Positions 36,533-46,680 of a DNA stretch of 64,000 nucleotides are shown here, piece by piece (positions within the stretch are counted from its first letter, which is position 1; every line of letters begins with the position of its first letter). A model generated the notes under the pieces. That model ran no database searches, was not told the DNA's origin, and saw only the letters and a program-made list of their open reading frames with translations. The DNA is from Pseudomonadota bacterium. Its GTDB lineage: Bacteria; Pseudomonadota; Gammaproteobacteria; Burkholderiales; Rhodocyclaceae. The stretch spans positions 1 through 64,000 of the forward strand of contig JAGTRW010000012.1 in NCBI GenBank assembly GCA_018262095.1, given 5' to 3'. Made by a program: the position numbers and the translations under genes.

Positions 36533-38809
36533 TCAAGCCTTTTCGGTGCTGGCGACCGGGTTGATCAGGGGCTGGGTTTTCCTGCTACGCAACAGGCGCA
36601 GCGCAAACAAGGCCAGGAAAACAACGCCTACCGAGAACACGACATCGCCGGGAATCCGCATCCAGACCAAGGTTTCCATCAGCTGCGAATGGACGACTTC
36701 GGGCGAGCGCGCGAACCACATTCCCTGGCTGATACTGGCCCAGGCCTGGTAGATGCCGGCGGGAACCAGCGAGATGAAGACCATCATCGCCAGTCCGATG
36801 TTGAGCGACCAGAACATCGTTTGCAGCAGGCGGTCGGACCACGCCGATCGTTCGGACAGGCCGCGCAGGCAGAACAACAACAAACCGATGCCGAGCATGC
36901 CATAGACGCCGAACAGCGCGGCATGACCATGCGCTGCCGTCATGTTGAGTCCCTGCATGTAGTACAGCGCAATCGGCGTGTTGATCGAAAAGCCGAGCAA
37001 GCCGGCGCCGACGACGTTCCAGAAGCCCACCGCGATGAAGCACAGAATCGGCCATTTGTACGCCTGCACCCAGGGCGCCGACTTCGAACGCTGGAAGTTG
37101 CGATAAGCCTCGACGCCGATCATCGCCAGCGGGACCACCTCCAGCGCCGAGAACATGGCGCCGATGGCGATCACGAAAGTCGGTGTTCCGGTGAAATAGA
37201 GGTGGTGCAGCGTGCCGAGGATGCCGCCGAACAGGAACACGATCGTTTCGAGCACGATGGCGCTATTCGCGGTACTCGCACGGATCAAGCCAAGGCGCGT
37301 GAACAACAGGGCGATGACGGCCGTCGCGAATACTTCGAAGAAGCCTTCGACCCACAGGTGCACCAGCCACCAACGCCAATACTCGATCATCGAGTAGTGA
37401 GTATGCGGGCCCCAGGTCAGCGAAGTCGCGTAGAAACCGCCGATGCACAGCGCCGCCAGGAAGACCATGGCAATCAGGCCGCGGCTTTCAGATGGCGTCT
37501 TCAATGCCGGCATCAACCCGCGCCCCAGCAGCAGAACCCAGAACAAGAGCCCGACGAACAGCAGGATTTGCCAAATGCGCCCCATGCTGGTGAATTCCAG
37601 CCCCTGGTTACCGATCCAGAAACTGAAGCTGTTGCCCAGATGCTGCAACGAGCCGATCCAGCCAAACGCCGTCGAACCGACAACGATCACCAGCAACGCG
37701 TAGAACAGGACATCGACGCCCAGTTTCTGGAATCGTGGTTCGTGTCCCGAAATCGCCGGCGCAATGTACAGGCCGGTAGCCAGCCAGGCCGTCGCGATCC
37801 ACAGGACGGCGAACTGCGTATGGATGGTGCGGCTCACGGTGAAGGGCAGGATCTGCGCCAGCGGATAGCCAAAGAAGCTGTGCCCTTCGACCGCGTAATG
37901 CGCCGTGATCGCTCCCATGCCGACTTGCACCAGGATCAGGCCGATCACCACATAGAAATACTTCTTCGTGGCCTTCATCGACGGCGTCGGCTTCAGGTTG
38001 AACAAGGGATCGGCCTTGGGCGGAACCGGGTCGCCTTCTTCCTTGCTGATCGAATGGTAGAAGATCATCCCGGCAATCGCCGCGATCATCAGGATGACGC
38101 TGGCGATCGACCAGATTCCGGCGCCGGTGGTCGGCGTATTCCCGACCAGGGCGTCATGCGGCCAATTGCTGGTGTAGCTCAGATCACTTTCACCCGGCCG
38201 GTCGGTGGCTGCGGACCAGGAAGACCAGAAGATGAACGCGGGGAGCGCCTGCAAATCCTTCCGGTCGGGCAGAGAACCGGCGTTCATCGCGTACTGTTCG
38301 CGCAGTTTGTCCATCGCCGGATCATCACCGAACAGACCCACGTAGTGCTGTACAACCTGTTTTACCGCTTCGGTACGCTCAGTTGAAAGGACGATCGTTT
38401 CGCTCTTCGCATCGAAGCTGTTGTGACGCATTTCGTTCTTGAGCAGACCATTTAGCTCGGCTTGTTGGCCGACGCCCAGTTGCTCGAATTTCTTGCCGAA
38501 ATCGCGTTGTGCCAGGATTTCGCGCAAGGCCAAAGCCTCGCGGTGCAGCCAGTCAGCCGACCAGTCGGGTGCGACATAACTGCCATGCCCCCAGACTGAT
38601 CCCAACTGCTGACCGCCAGCGGACAGCCAGGCCTCCTGGCCGAGTTGCACCTGGCCCTCGGAAAACAGCACGTCGCCTTGTGTGCTAATGACTTGTTTCG
38701 GAATGGGCGGCGCGGTCAGATAGATTTCTGTTCCGACCCAGCCTAGAGCGGCAAAGGACAGAACGCAGATGACGGCCAGCCATGTCCACAGTTTGCGTGT
38801 AGCGTGCAC
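36533..38809 (-). CDS. norZ: Quinol-dependent nitric oxide reductase (qNOR)
   Basis: A 758-residue single-subunit NO reductase: 2 NO + 2 e- + 2 H+ to N2O + H2O, with electrons from quinol, in the inner membrane. The N-terminus fuses a NorC-like periplasmic domain without a CXXCH haem motif (residues about 35-220) to a 12-helix NorB-like catalytic part. His ligands are visible in S-R-T-I-H-T-Q-F, W-W-L-V-H-L-W-V-E-G, L-H-H-L-Y-F-T-G and A-A-H-G-H-A-A-L-F. The start is a GTG at 38809 preceded by AGGAGA. Two tandem NsrR-like sites lie 63-110 bp upstream. Confidence 0.96.
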   Translation of the reverse strand: MHATRKLWTWLAVICVLSFAALGWVGTEIYLTAPPIPKQVISTQGDVLFSEGQVQLGQEAWLSAGGQQLGSVWGHGSYVAPDWSADWLHREALALREILAQRDFGKKFEQLGVGQQAELNGLLKNEMRHNSFDAKSETIVLSTERTEAVKQVVQHYVGLFGDDPAMDKLREQYAMNAGSLPDRKDLQALPAFIFWSSWSAATDRPGESDLSYTSNWPHDALVGNTPTTGAGIWSIASVILMIAAIAGMIFYHSISKEEGDPVPPKADPLFNLKPTPSMKATKKYFYVVIGLILVQVGMGAITAHYAVEGHSFFGYPLAQILPFTVSRTIHTQFAVLWIATAWLATGLYIAPAISGHEPRFQKLGVDVLFYALLVIVVGSTAFGWIGSLQHLGNSFSFWIGNQGLEFTSMGRIWQILLFVGLLFWVLLLGRGLMPALKTPSESRGLIAMVFLAALCIGGFYATSLTWGPHTHYSMIEYWRWWLVHLWVEGFFEVFATAVIALLFTRLGLIRASTANSAIVLETIVFLFGGILGTLHHLYFTGTPTFVIAIGAMFSALEVVPLAMIGVEAYRNFQRSKSAPWVQAYKWPILCFIAVGFWNVVGAGLLGFSINTPIALYYMQGLNMTAAHGHAALFGVYGMLGIGLLLFCLRGLSERSAWSDRLLQTMFWSLNIGLAMMVFISLVPAGIYQAWASISQGMWFARSPEVVHSQLMETLVWMRIPGDVVFSVGVVFLALFALRLLRSRKTQPLINPVASTEKA

Positions 38810-38871
38810 GGCAAGATCTCCTATAAAAGTTGTTGAGGCTCATGGCCACAAGAATGAGCTGGGGCGGTAGA

Positions 38872-38892
38872 AGATATATATTAATTGCATCT
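38872..38892. promoter_or_regulatory. NsrR-like site 1 upstream of NO reductase
   Basis: A 21-bp imperfect palindrome, AGATATAT...ATTGCATCT, with 18 of 21 matches to the NsrR consensus core. It is 63 bp upstream of the GTG start and adjacent to site 2. Confidence 0.6.
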
Positions 38893-38898
38893 AATAAT

Positions 38899-38919
38899 AG
38901 ATGCAATATATTTACATCT
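38899..38919. promoter_or_regulatory. NsrR-like site 2 upstream of NO reductase
   Basis: Arms AGATGCAA and TTACATCT with a 5-bp spacer, 17 of 21 matches. The facing halves of sites 1 and 2 also form a perfect ATTGCATCTA/TAGATGCAAT palindrome (38884-38907). Confidence 0.55.
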
Positions 38920-39258
38920 TAATTGGGTGTGGTTTGACCCGAGCCCGGGTAGCTGTCGGTTTTTCGCGACAAGGTCGTTGGGTTGGCTTAGCGGGGATTT
39001 TTCGCTCGGTGTGTTTACGTGGCCGACGACCGCTCACATTTGTATTGCGGATGCCCTTGGGACCGATTGCCCAGATCTGTCTAGACCGAGTTCCTATCCG
39101 TGAGCGGTCTTGCCGGGCGAGCGCTCAACTCAGATAGCAACCTTTCGCTTGCCGACACCGCCGTCTCAACACTCGAATTCGTGATGACTGCTGTCTCGCA
39201 TCCCGTGAAGTTCCTCAATATCCAGTAGCGTTAATGCGAAATATCGGTCCTATAGATG

Positions 39259-39275
39259 CGAATGATTCCTATTCG
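39259..39275. promoter_or_regulatory. Possible Fur-like operator upstream of iron ABC genes
   Basis: CGAATGATTCCTATTCG is an imperfect 17-bp palindrome in an AT-rich region 73 bp before the ferric-binding protein gene. It resembles part of a Fur box; the match is modest. Confidence 0.35.
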
Positions 39276-39348
39276 TGTATAGTGACGATGAGTGTCGGCT
39301 ATGCAGGCCGCTCGCTTTGTGCCCTTTACTTCCTACAGGAACTACCTC

Positions 39349-40368
39349 ATGTTGCCATTTCGGAAAATTTCGGCCACCGTGCCGGTACTGCTTTTCGCAT
39401 CGTTGCTGGCGGCGGGAGTAACGCATGCCGCACCAAGTGCAGACGGCATCGTGGTTTACAACGCCCAGCATGAAAGCCTGACCAGGTCCTGGGTCGAAGG
39501 TTTTACGCGCGAGACGGGCATCAGGGTCGTCGTACGTAATGGCAGCGACAGCGAGCTAGGCAATCAATTGGTACAGGAAGGTTCGGCTTCGCCTGCCGAT
39601 GTCTTCTTGACCGAGAACTCGCCAGCCATGGTATTGGTCGACAATGCCGGGCTGTTCGCACCCATTGCTTCGGCAACCCTGGCGCAAATCGATCCAGCCT
39701 ACCGTCCAAGCCATGGCAAGTGGGTCGGTATTGCTGCGCGTTCGACCGTTCTTGTCTACAACAAGGACAAATTGACGGCGGCCGACCTGCCCAAGTCGCT
39801 GCTCGATCTGGCCAGGCCGAACTGGAAAGGTCGCTGGGCCGCCTCGCCTGCCGGTGCTGATTTCCAGGCCATCGTCAGTGCCATACTTGAGCTCAAGGGT
39901 GAGGCGGCGACGCTGGAATGGCTCAAGGCGATGAAAAGCAACTCCACTGCGTACAAGGGCAACAGTACGGTGATGAAGGCGGTGAACGCCGGCCAGATTG
40001 AGGCCGGGGTAATCTACCATTATTACTACTTCGTTGATCAATCCAAAACCGGCGAAAACAGCCAGAACACGGCACTGTTCTACTTCAAGCGGAAGGATCC
40101 GGGGGCTTTCGTCAGCCTCTCCGGCGCCGGCGTGTTAACCAGCAGCAAGCATATGGAAGAAGCCCAGGCCTTCGTAAGATGGGTTACCGGCAAGGGCGGC
40201 CAGACCATCCTGAAAACCGAAAATTCGTTCGAGTACGCGGTGGGTCAAGACGCGCAATCGAACCCGAAGTTGCTTCCGCTGAAGGACCTGGATGCCCCGA
40301 CGGTTGATGCTGCAAAGCTCAACGGCAAGAAGGTGGTCGACCTGATGACTCAGGCGGGCCTGCTCTAA
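39349..40368 (+). CDS. fbpA: Ferric iron ABC transporter, periplasmic binding protein
   Basis: A 339-residue FbpA/AfuA-type protein with a Sec signal peptide (hydrophobic core 9-22, cleavage near T-H-A at about 27). The mature protein starts I-V-V-Y-N-A-Q-H-E, and the Y-H-Y-Y-Y segment at residues 223-227 supplies the iron-binding tyrosines. The ATG at 39349 with AGGAA is preferred to an upstream in-frame ATG at 39292. First gene of an fbpABC operon, probably iron-regulated. Confidence 0.93.
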   Translation: MLPFRKISATVPVLLFASLLAAGVTHAAPSADGIVVYNAQHESLTRSWVEGFTRETGIRVVVRNGSDSELGNQLVQEGSASPADVFLTENSPAMVLVDNAGLFAPIASATLAQIDPAYRPSHGKWVGIAARSTVLVYNKDKLTAADLPKSLLDLARPNWKGRWAASPAGADFQAIVSAILELKGEAATLEWLKAMKSNSTAYKGNSTVMKAVNAGQIEAGVIYHYYYFVDQSKTGENSQNTALFYFKRKDPGAFVSLSGAGVLTSSKHMEEAQAFVRWVTGKGGQTILKTENSFEYAVGQDAQSNPKLLPLKDLDAPTVDAAKLNGKKVVDLMTQAGLL

Positions 40369-40369
40369 A

Positions 40370-41980
40370 GTGTCGTCGGGACAATCTTCCAGCGTCGCAA
40401 TCACGACGTCCGACTTGCGCAGGAGCGCTACGGCGGCCGCGCCGCGGCGGCAAGCGCTCGCTCCATTGCCCTGGCCGGTGTTTGGCGCAGCCATGCTGGT
40501 GTCGCTGTTGGCACTTCTGCCGCTGTTGTTCGTGTTGGCAGTCGCCATCCAGATCGGCTGGCACACTGTACAGGAACTGGTGTTCCGTCCGCGCGTCGGG
40601 GAACTCCTGGTCAACACCGCATTGTTGGTGACCATCACCGTCCCCCTGTGCGTCGCTTTCGGTGTGGCTATGGCCTGGTTGACCGAACGCACCGATCTAC
40701 CTGGTGCCAGGCTTTGGTCGCTGCTGGCGATCGCCCCCCTGGCGGTACCGGCGTTTGTGCACAGCTATGCCTGGGTTAGCCTGGTGCCGTCGATTCATGG
40801 TTTGGCCGCAGCCGTTTTGTTGTCGGTGATTTCCTATTCACCGTTTCTCTATCTGCCGGTCGCCGCGGCACTACGACGACTGGACCCAGGCATTGAGGAT
40901 GTCGCCGCCTCGCTCGGGCTGCGCCCGTGGGCGGTTTTCTTTCGCGTCGTCTTGCCGCAATTGCGTCTGGCGATCTGGGGCGGCATCCTGCTGGTGGCTC
41001 TGCACTTGCTGTCCGAATATGGCCTGTATGCCATGATCCGCTTCGATACCTTCACCACCGCCATCTTTGACCAGTTTCAGTCCACCTACAACGGCCCGGC
41101 GGCCAATATGCTGGCCGGCGTTCTGGCGTTGAGCTGCCTTGCCATGTTGGCGCTCGAGGCCGCCAAGCGCGGCCAGGCTCGCTATGCCCGAGTCGGTTCG
41201 GGCAGCGCACGCCTGCAACGACGTTCTCTCCTGAACCGAAGCACTACAGCCTTGGCGCTGCTGCTCGCGGCGCTGACCAGTGCGCTGGCCTTGGGGGTTC
41301 CGTTGATAACGCTCGGCAAGTGGTTGATCGTCGGCGGAACCGAGGTCTGGGATCGGGCCAGCGTTCTTTCGGCACTACAGCAGACGCTGCTTCTTGCAAG
41401 CGCAGGTGCGGCGCTCACGACCTGCGCGGCGATTCCCATGGCCTGGCTATCGATTCGCGTTCCGGGACGGTTGCAGCGCCTGCTTGAGGGCTGCAACTAC
41501 GTCGCCGGCGCGTTGCCGGGCATTGTCGTGGCGCTGGCACTGGTTACACTCACGGTCAAATTTGCGCGTCCGATCTACCAGACCGCCATCACGGTTCTGT
41601 TGGCTTACCTGTTGATGTTCTTGCCGCGCGCCTTGGTCAGCCTGCGCGCTGGCATTGCTCAAGCACCGGTGGAACTGGAAAACGTCGCACGCAGTCTGGG
41701 GCGCACGCCGACTCAATCGGTCTGGCTGATCACCATGCGGCTGGCCGCACCGAGTGCGGCGGCAGGCGCGGCGCTGGTTTTCCTCGGCATTACCAATGAA
41801 CTGACCGCGACCCTGTTGCTCGCACCCAACGGCACACGCACACTGGCCACCGGATTCTGGGCCTTGAGCAGTGAAATTGACTATGTTTCAGCAGCCCCTT
41901 ATGCGCTAATCATGATCGCTCTTTCGCTGCCACTGACCTGGCTCCTTGATTCTCAATCCAGACGGAGCGCCGGCCGATGA
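40370..41980 (+). CDS. fbpB: Ferric iron ABC transporter, permease
   Basis: A 536-residue inner-membrane permease with two fused modules of about six helices each, the normal FbpB layout. The EAA loops are readable: [12 protein letters not shown] in the first half and [12 protein letters not shown] in the second, where the ATPase docks. The start is a GTG at 40370, one base after the fbpA stop. It overlaps fbpC by 4 bp. Confidence 0.92.
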   Translation: MSSGQSSSVAITTSDLRRSATAAAPRRQALAPLPWPVFGAAMLVSLLALLPLLFVLAVAIQIGWHTVQELVFRPRVGELLVNTALLVTITVPLCVAFGVAMAWLTERTDLPGARLWSLLAIAPLAVPAFVHSYAWVSLVPSIHGLAAAVLLSVISYSPFLYLPVAAALRRLDPGIEDVAASLGLRPWAVFFRVVLPQLRLAIWGGILLVALHLLSEYGLYAMIRFDTFTTAIFDQFQSTYNGPAANMLAGVLALSCLAMLALEAAKRGQARYARVGSGSARLQRRSLLNRSTTALALLLAALTSALALGVPLITLGKWLIVGGTEVWDRASVLSALQQTLLLASAGAALTTCAAIPMAWLSIRVPGRLQRLLEGCNYVAGALPGIVVALALVTLTVKFARPIYQTAITVLLAYLLMFLPRALVSLRAGIAQAPVELENVARSLGRTPTQSVWLITMRLAAPSAAAGAALVFLGITNELTATLLLAPNGTRTLATGFWALSSEIDYVSAAPYALIMIALSLPLTWLLDSQSRRSAGR

Positions 41981-43041
41981 GTACGCTTGAACTGAACGCC
42001 ATTGACAAATCGTACGGCCCGCTCCGCGTCGCAGAGAAAATCGATCTGTCAGTCGAGGCCGGCAGCCGTACCGCAATTGTCGGTCCATCCGGCTCAGGGA
42101 AGACCACTCTACTGCGGATGATTGCCGGGTTCGAGTTTCCGGACCGCGGAAGAATTTCGCTCGATGGCAAGGTTCTTTTCGACGCCCCGGCGGCAGTCCC
42201 CGCGCACCAGCGCCGGATCGGGTATGTGCCGCAGGATGGTGCATTGTTCCCGCACATGTCGATTGCCGCCAATATTGGCTTTGGCTTGTCCGACAACAAT
42301 GCCGGAAAGCCTCAACGCGTGGCCGAACTAATGGAACTGGTGGAGCTCGATGCACGCATGCTCAAAAGCTGGCCGCATGAGCTCTCCGGTGGTCAGCAGC
42401 AGCGAGTGGCTCTGGCCCGAGCCTTGGCCCAGCGTCCGACACTCATGCTTTTGGACGAACCGTTCTCGGCACTTGATACCGGTTTGCGCACGTCGATACG
42501 CAAGGTTGTGGAGCAGGTACTGGCAGAAACGGGGGTGACCTCCATTCTGGTGACCCATGATCAGTCGGAGGCGCTGTCGTTTGCCGACCAACTCGCGGTC
42601 ATGCGCAAGGGCAAGCTAGTTCAGGTAGGACGTCCAAGAGACTTGTACCTGTACCCCAGCGACGAAGAAGCCGCGCGGTTCCTGGGCGATGCCATTATCG
42701 TTCCGGCCCGCCTTGAGTCCGGCTGGGCCAATTGTGAACTGGGGCAGATCCCTATCTTTGATCGCACACGCACTGGCAACGCGCAGATCATGCTGCGTCC
42801 GGAGCAACTGCAATTGCGCGATACCGTCACGTGCGAGAATGGCTCGGACGGCTGCCTAGCGACGGTAACCGAAAGCGACTTTGGGGGTCATGCCAGCTTA
42901 CTGACGTTGCAGTTGCCAAGCGCTCCACTCGATATGCATCGCGGGGCGCGCGTCATCCAAGTGCGCAGCTTGAGCATTCACGCACCAAAGGTAGGCAGTA
43001 CGGTTTTTCTCACGGTTATGGGGCACGCCCACATCCTGTGA
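41977..43041 (+). CDS. fbpC: Ferric iron ABC transporter, ATP-binding protein
   Basis: A 354-residue ABC ATPase: Walker [10 protein letters not shown] (residues 36-44), signature L-S-G-G-Q-Q-Q-R, Walker [13 protein letters not shown], switch His in L-V-T-H-D-Q-S-E-A, and a C-terminal TOBE-like regulatory region. It overlaps the permease gene (ATGA) and completes the operon. Ferric iron is the inferred substrate from the binding protein. Confidence 0.93.
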   Translation: MSTLELNAIDKSYGPLRVAEKIDLSVEAGSRTAIVGPSGSGKTTLLRMIAGFEFPDRGRISLDGKVLFDAPAAVPAHQRRIGYVPQDGALFPHMSIAANIGFGLSDNNAGKPQRVAELMELVELDARMLKSWPHELSGGQQQRVALARALAQRPTLMLLDEPFSALDTGLRTSIRKVVEQVLAETGVTSILVTHDQSEALSFADQLAVMRKGKLVQVGRPRDLYLYPSDEEAARFLGDAIIVPARLESGWANCELGQIPIFDRTRTGNAQIMLRPEQLQLRDTVTCENGSDGCLATVTESDFGGHASLLTLQLPSAPLDMHRGARVIQVRSLSIHAPKVGSTVFLTVMGHAHIL

Positions 43042-43293
43042 GAGGAATCGTTTCGTTGTCAAGCAAGGTTGGTGGTCGCAAGCGCTGCCCATTGAATACG
43101 GCCAGCAGACTTGCGCTGCGAGGTCGGCGAAGACGATCGATCCACTTGAAGTGCATCGGTAATCGCATGGCTTTATCGCGCCGGGCTATGACCAAAGGAA
43201 TCGCCGAGAGATGCTGAGCATGGATGGCAAATGCGCGGATCCTAGTGGAGAAAGAATGCGGCTGGTGTTTCCTATGCCAAATAACGCTTCAGC

Positions 43294-46200
43294 TTAGGTT
43301 CGGTATCGTGCCATCCATTCCTGAAATTCCTCCGCCGGCATTGGCTTGGCAATGAAGTAACCTTGTGCCACATCGCAGCCGAGTTCAGCGAGTATCTTCC
43401 AGTCGGCTTGTGTTTCAACGCCTTCGGCCACTGTCTTTCGTCCGAGATCATGGGCGAGGTCTATTGTCGAGCGTACGATTGCAGCCGAATCGCTACTGGT
43501 CGACATGTTTCGCACGAACGACTGATCGATCTTGATGTACTCCATCGGAAGCATTTGCAGATAGCTCAGAGAAGAATACCCGGTGCCGAAGTCGTCGATG
43601 CAGAGCGGAATGCCCTCATCCCGTAACCCATGCAAGACGTTAAGGGCGAATTCAGCGTCTTCCATCACCGCGCTTTCGGTAATCTCTATTTCCAGCAGAC
43701 CTCGGGTCGTGCCCCATGTAGTCAAGAGATTACGGATTGTCTTTAGAAGATTTTCATCCCGAAAGTTGTATGCGGAGAGGTTTACGGCGATTGGCACAGA
43801 GCAGCCCGAACGTTCCCAAGTTTGATTCAGGCGTAGTGCTGTCTCGATGACCCACTCAGTTAGCGGCTTGATGAGACCGGTGTGTTCAGCTAGATCAATG
43901 AATTCGCCGGGGGGAATTATTCCTCGGACAGCGTGGCGCCAACGGACTAGTCCTTCCGTTCCGCAAACGCGACCGGTTAACATCTCGACTTTCGGTTGCA
44001 GGTAGAGCAAAAGGTCGCCATCTTCGATGGCGTGGCGCAACTCACCGGCGAGGGTAAGGCGGTGTGACTGGTTCATGCTTTTGCCTGGATCGAAGATGAG
44101 ATGACTGACGCCTTTGCCTTTGGCTTGGTGAGCCGCGATGTCCATATGCCGAAAGAGGTCATGAGGCGTCGATCCATGCTGCGGAAACAGTGCAATCCCA
44201 AACTTGGCCGAAATATCCAGGGGAATATCGGCAATCGGAATCGGTTCTGTAAAAACCTCGCTGAGATGATGCACCAGGGCAATTGCGGTGTCGGCGCTGC
44301 CGTCCGGAAGGAGGATGGCAAACTCGTCGCCGCGCAGACGCGCCACAGCAGCAGACGCTGGTACCGCATTTCGTAGCCTCAAGCCGAATTCCTGGAGCAC
44401 GTGATCGCCGTGCATGAAGCCGAGGGCATCGTTGATTTCACCCAATCGTTCGATATTGGCTTGTAGTACGGCGAAGGAGCGCTCGTGTCGTGCGCCATTC
44501 TCGAGAGCTTCTGTCAGCAATTCAGCGAATTGCGTTTCGTTGGGTAGTTCGGTGAGAGAATCAAAGCGGGACAAGCGGTGCATGGCCGCCTGAATTCTTT
44601 GCTGCTCGGCGCGTGCGCGTAGGGTGGCAATGCCAAAAGCTAAGTCGTCAGCCGATTCGGTCAGCAACGTCGCTTCATCTGCGCCAAATGAATCCGCTTC
44701 TGCCGCGTAAATGGCGAGGCCTCCAATGACCTTACCGTCCACCCGTAAAGGGCAGGCGACGGCAGAGGCATAGCCGGCCAGATAGCTCCGCCATGGCGCA
44801 TAACCAGGATCGGTGAAAATGTTTCGGACCACACTGGTTTGTCCGGAACGAATCGCCGTAGCAACCGCACCCCGCCCGTGCTCGTTGTCACCCCAGCTGC
44901 CTTTCATCTGATTCAGTGCGGCAAGGCCGCCGGAATGGCCGCTCTCAGCCATCGGCTTTAGTGACTTGAATTCGTCGTCAATTCGATACCACACCGATGC
45001 CGCGTGATAGTTGCCGGCCTCCCCAATGGCTTCACACATGCTCTCGAGCAGCTCCTGTTCATCAGTCGCGCGCAACATGGCACGGTTGCCTGCGCTCAGG
45101 GTTCTCAGTGCGCGGCTGATATGCTCCAACTCGCGAACCCGTAGCTCAAGCTCTGCATTGAGCGTCTGGATCTTTTCTTCGGCGTGTTTTCGGTCGGTGA
45201 TGTCGGAACCCATGACATAGTAGCCAACCACTCGATCCGTGGCGTCACGCTTCGGCATATAGTTGATGACCTGCCATACACCAGGAAAGGGTTGCCAGTC
45301 ATAGCTTTGTGATTCCCCTTGCAGCGCTTTTTCAATGAGCGGGGCAGCGATCTTGTAACGTTCAGAGCCAAGTATCTCGCATACCGAACAACCCGCAATG
45401 TCGGTATGGTCAGACGAAAAACGTTCGCGGTACTGTTGGTTGACGTAGACGTAGCGCTGTTCTGAATTGACGTATGCGATCAGCGCGGGAACCGAACTGA
45501 TCACGCTACGCAGGTGCTCCTCACTGGCGTGAAGTTCCATGGTGCGCTCGTGAACGCGTTGTTCCAAAAGGTCGTTCTGCACGCGAATCGATTGTTCCGT
45601 TTTTCGTTCCGTCGTTACGTCGCGAAAGACCAGAACGACGCCCGTGAGATTTCCCGCCGAGTCACGTATGGGGGCTGCACTGTCAGCGATTGGCCATTCT
45701 TTACCGTCGCGGGCGATAAGGACTGTATGGTTGGCTATGGCCTGGACTTCTCCGGTTTCGAGGGCTGCTGTTACAGGAATGATGGCCAGTTCCCGCGTCG
45801 TCTCGTTGATGATGCGAAAGACCTCTTCAATAGGGCGATTGCGAGCTTCGGCAAACGTCCATCCAGTGAGCCGCTCGGCGACTGGATTCATGCGGCAAAC
45901 GCGACCCTCAGTGTCGGTAGCCAGCACCGCATCGCCGATCGAGTGCAGCGTCGTGGATAGACTCTCCTCGTTATTGGCGAGCGCGCGGCGGCTAGCATCG
46001 GTTTCTCGCAATTGACGTTTGATCAAGATGTAGCTTGCCGCAAGCAGCACGAACAACGAGAGTGCAACCAGCATGCCGGCAGTAATCAAGCGTTGATTGG
46101 TATGCTGCTGTTCGGTATTGCGGATTTCCAGCAGTTGCCGTTCTTCTGCTTCCATCTCGCGCAATATCCGGTATGTGCGTTCGCGTGTTTCCTGCAGTGG

Positions 46201-46680
46201 AGCTGATGCCACGAAAAGATTTGCGGCTTCAGCGCCCTTTGTCTTGCGCAAATATTCGATCTGTCTGGAAATCGCGAGACGTTGGTCAATCACCTTACGC
46301 AATTGCGACCAACGTTCCTGCTGCTGGAGATGGTCGGCAACGAGTTGTCTGATACGCTGAAGAGCGATTTCCCGAGACGCAATGGTCTTGTCGCGCGTAG
46401 CAAGATGCGCAGGATCTCCGGAAATCCGGAAGTTTTGTGTGCTCAATTCGATCTGGAGCGTATCCGCCTTGGTTTGCGCAACACTATTGAGCACCTCGTG
46501 AGTGTGTTCAACCCAATGTACCGCTTCTGCTGCATCTTGCGCTACTCTCCATGTGGCAGCTGAAAGAGACACAACCACCAGTACGGCGGCAATAAACGAG
46601 GTAATTACCTTGGCTTCAAAGCTGGAACGTAGGGTCAATGAAATCGTCCGGTTTTGTGGCATTCGAAAGGTTCGCGCCAT
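43294..46680 (-). CDS. CHASE3-PAS-PAS-GAF-GGDEF-EAL signalling protein
   Basis: An inner-membrane protein of about 1128 residues, counted from the ATG at 46680 (a TTG 30 bp upstream is less likely). Order: membrane helix (about 25-45), CHASE3-like periplasmic part (50-190), second helix (200-220), PAS (240-355), PAS (390-495), GAF (540-690), GGDEF (705-860), EAL (885-1128). The GGDEF motif is R-G-D-E-F, and the usual metal-binding D of the D-L-D strand is Asn in A-N-I-E-R, so cyclase activity is probably lost. The EAL domain keeps its catalytic set (E-G-L-V-R-W, V-N-L-S, E-I-T-E, D-D-F-G-T-G, K-I-D, E-G-V-E-T). It is likely a c-di-GMP phosphodiesterase with a sensory or GTP-binding GGDEF. Confidence 0.9.
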   Translation of the reverse strand: MARTFRMPQNRTISLTLRSSFEAKVITSFIAAVLVVVSLSAATWRVAQDAAEAVHWVEHTHEVLNSVAQTKADTLQIELSTQNFRISGDPAHLATRDKTIASREIALQRIRQLVADHLQQQERWSQLRKVIDQRLAISRQIEYLRKTKGAEAANLFVASAPLQETRERTYRILREMEAEERQLLEIRNTEQQHTNQRLITAGMLVALSLFVLLAASYILIKRQLRETDASRRALANNEESLSTTLHSIGDAVLATDTEGRVCRMNPVAERLTGWTFAEARNRPIEEVFRIINETTRELAIIPVTAALETGEVQAIANHTVLIARDGKEWPIADSAAPIRDSAGNLTGVVLVFRDVTTERKTEQSIRVQNDLLEQRVHERTMELHASEEHLRSVISSVPALIAYVNSEQRYVYVNQQYRERFSSDHTDIAGCSVCEILGSERYKIAAPLIEKALQGESQSYDWQPFPGVWQVINYMPKRDATDRVVGYYVMGSDITDRKHAEEKIQTLNAELELRVRELEHISRALRTLSAGNRAMLRATDEQELLESMCEAIGEAGNYHAASVWYRIDDEFKSLKPMAESGHSGGLAALNQMKGSWGDNEHGRGAVATAIRSGQTSVVRNIFTDPGYAPWRSYLAGYASAVACPLRVDGKVIGGLAIYAAEADSFGADEATLLTESADDLAFGIATLRARAEQQRIQAAMHRLSRFDSLTELPNETQFAELLTEALENGARHERSFAVLQANIERLGEINDALGFMHGDHVLQEFGLRLRNAVPASAAVARLRGDEFAILLPDGSADTAIALVHHLSEVFTEPIPIADIPLDISAKFGIALFPQHGSTPHDLFRHMDIAAHQAKGKGVSHLIFDPGKSMNQSHRLTLAGELRHAIEDGDLLLYLQPKVEMLTGRVCGTEGLVRWRHAVRGIIPPGEFIDLAEHTGLIKPLTEWVIETALRLNQTWERSGCSVPIAVNLSAYNFRDENLLKTIRNLLTTWGTTRGLLEIEITESAVMEDAEFALNVLHGLRDEGIPLCIDDFGTGYSSLSYLQMLPMEYIKIDQSFVRNMSTSSDSAAIVRSTIDLAHDLGRKTVAEGVETQADWKILAELGCDVAQGYFIAKPMPAEEFQEWMARYRT

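Larger units (their letters stand above)
38810..39348. other. Regulatory spacer between NO reductase and iron transporter genes
   Basis: About 540 bp without genes, shared by two divergent units. It holds two tandem NsrR-like palindromes near the NO reductase side and a Fur-like palindrome 73 bp before the iron-binding protein gene. The middle (38930-39230) has no recognised feature. Confidence 0.6.

Noticed and set aside
36689-38386. 565-codon open frame opposite the NO reductase gene
   Set aside because: Antisense shadow with His/Gln/Arg-rich low-information sequence; the NO reductase on the other strand is unambiguous.
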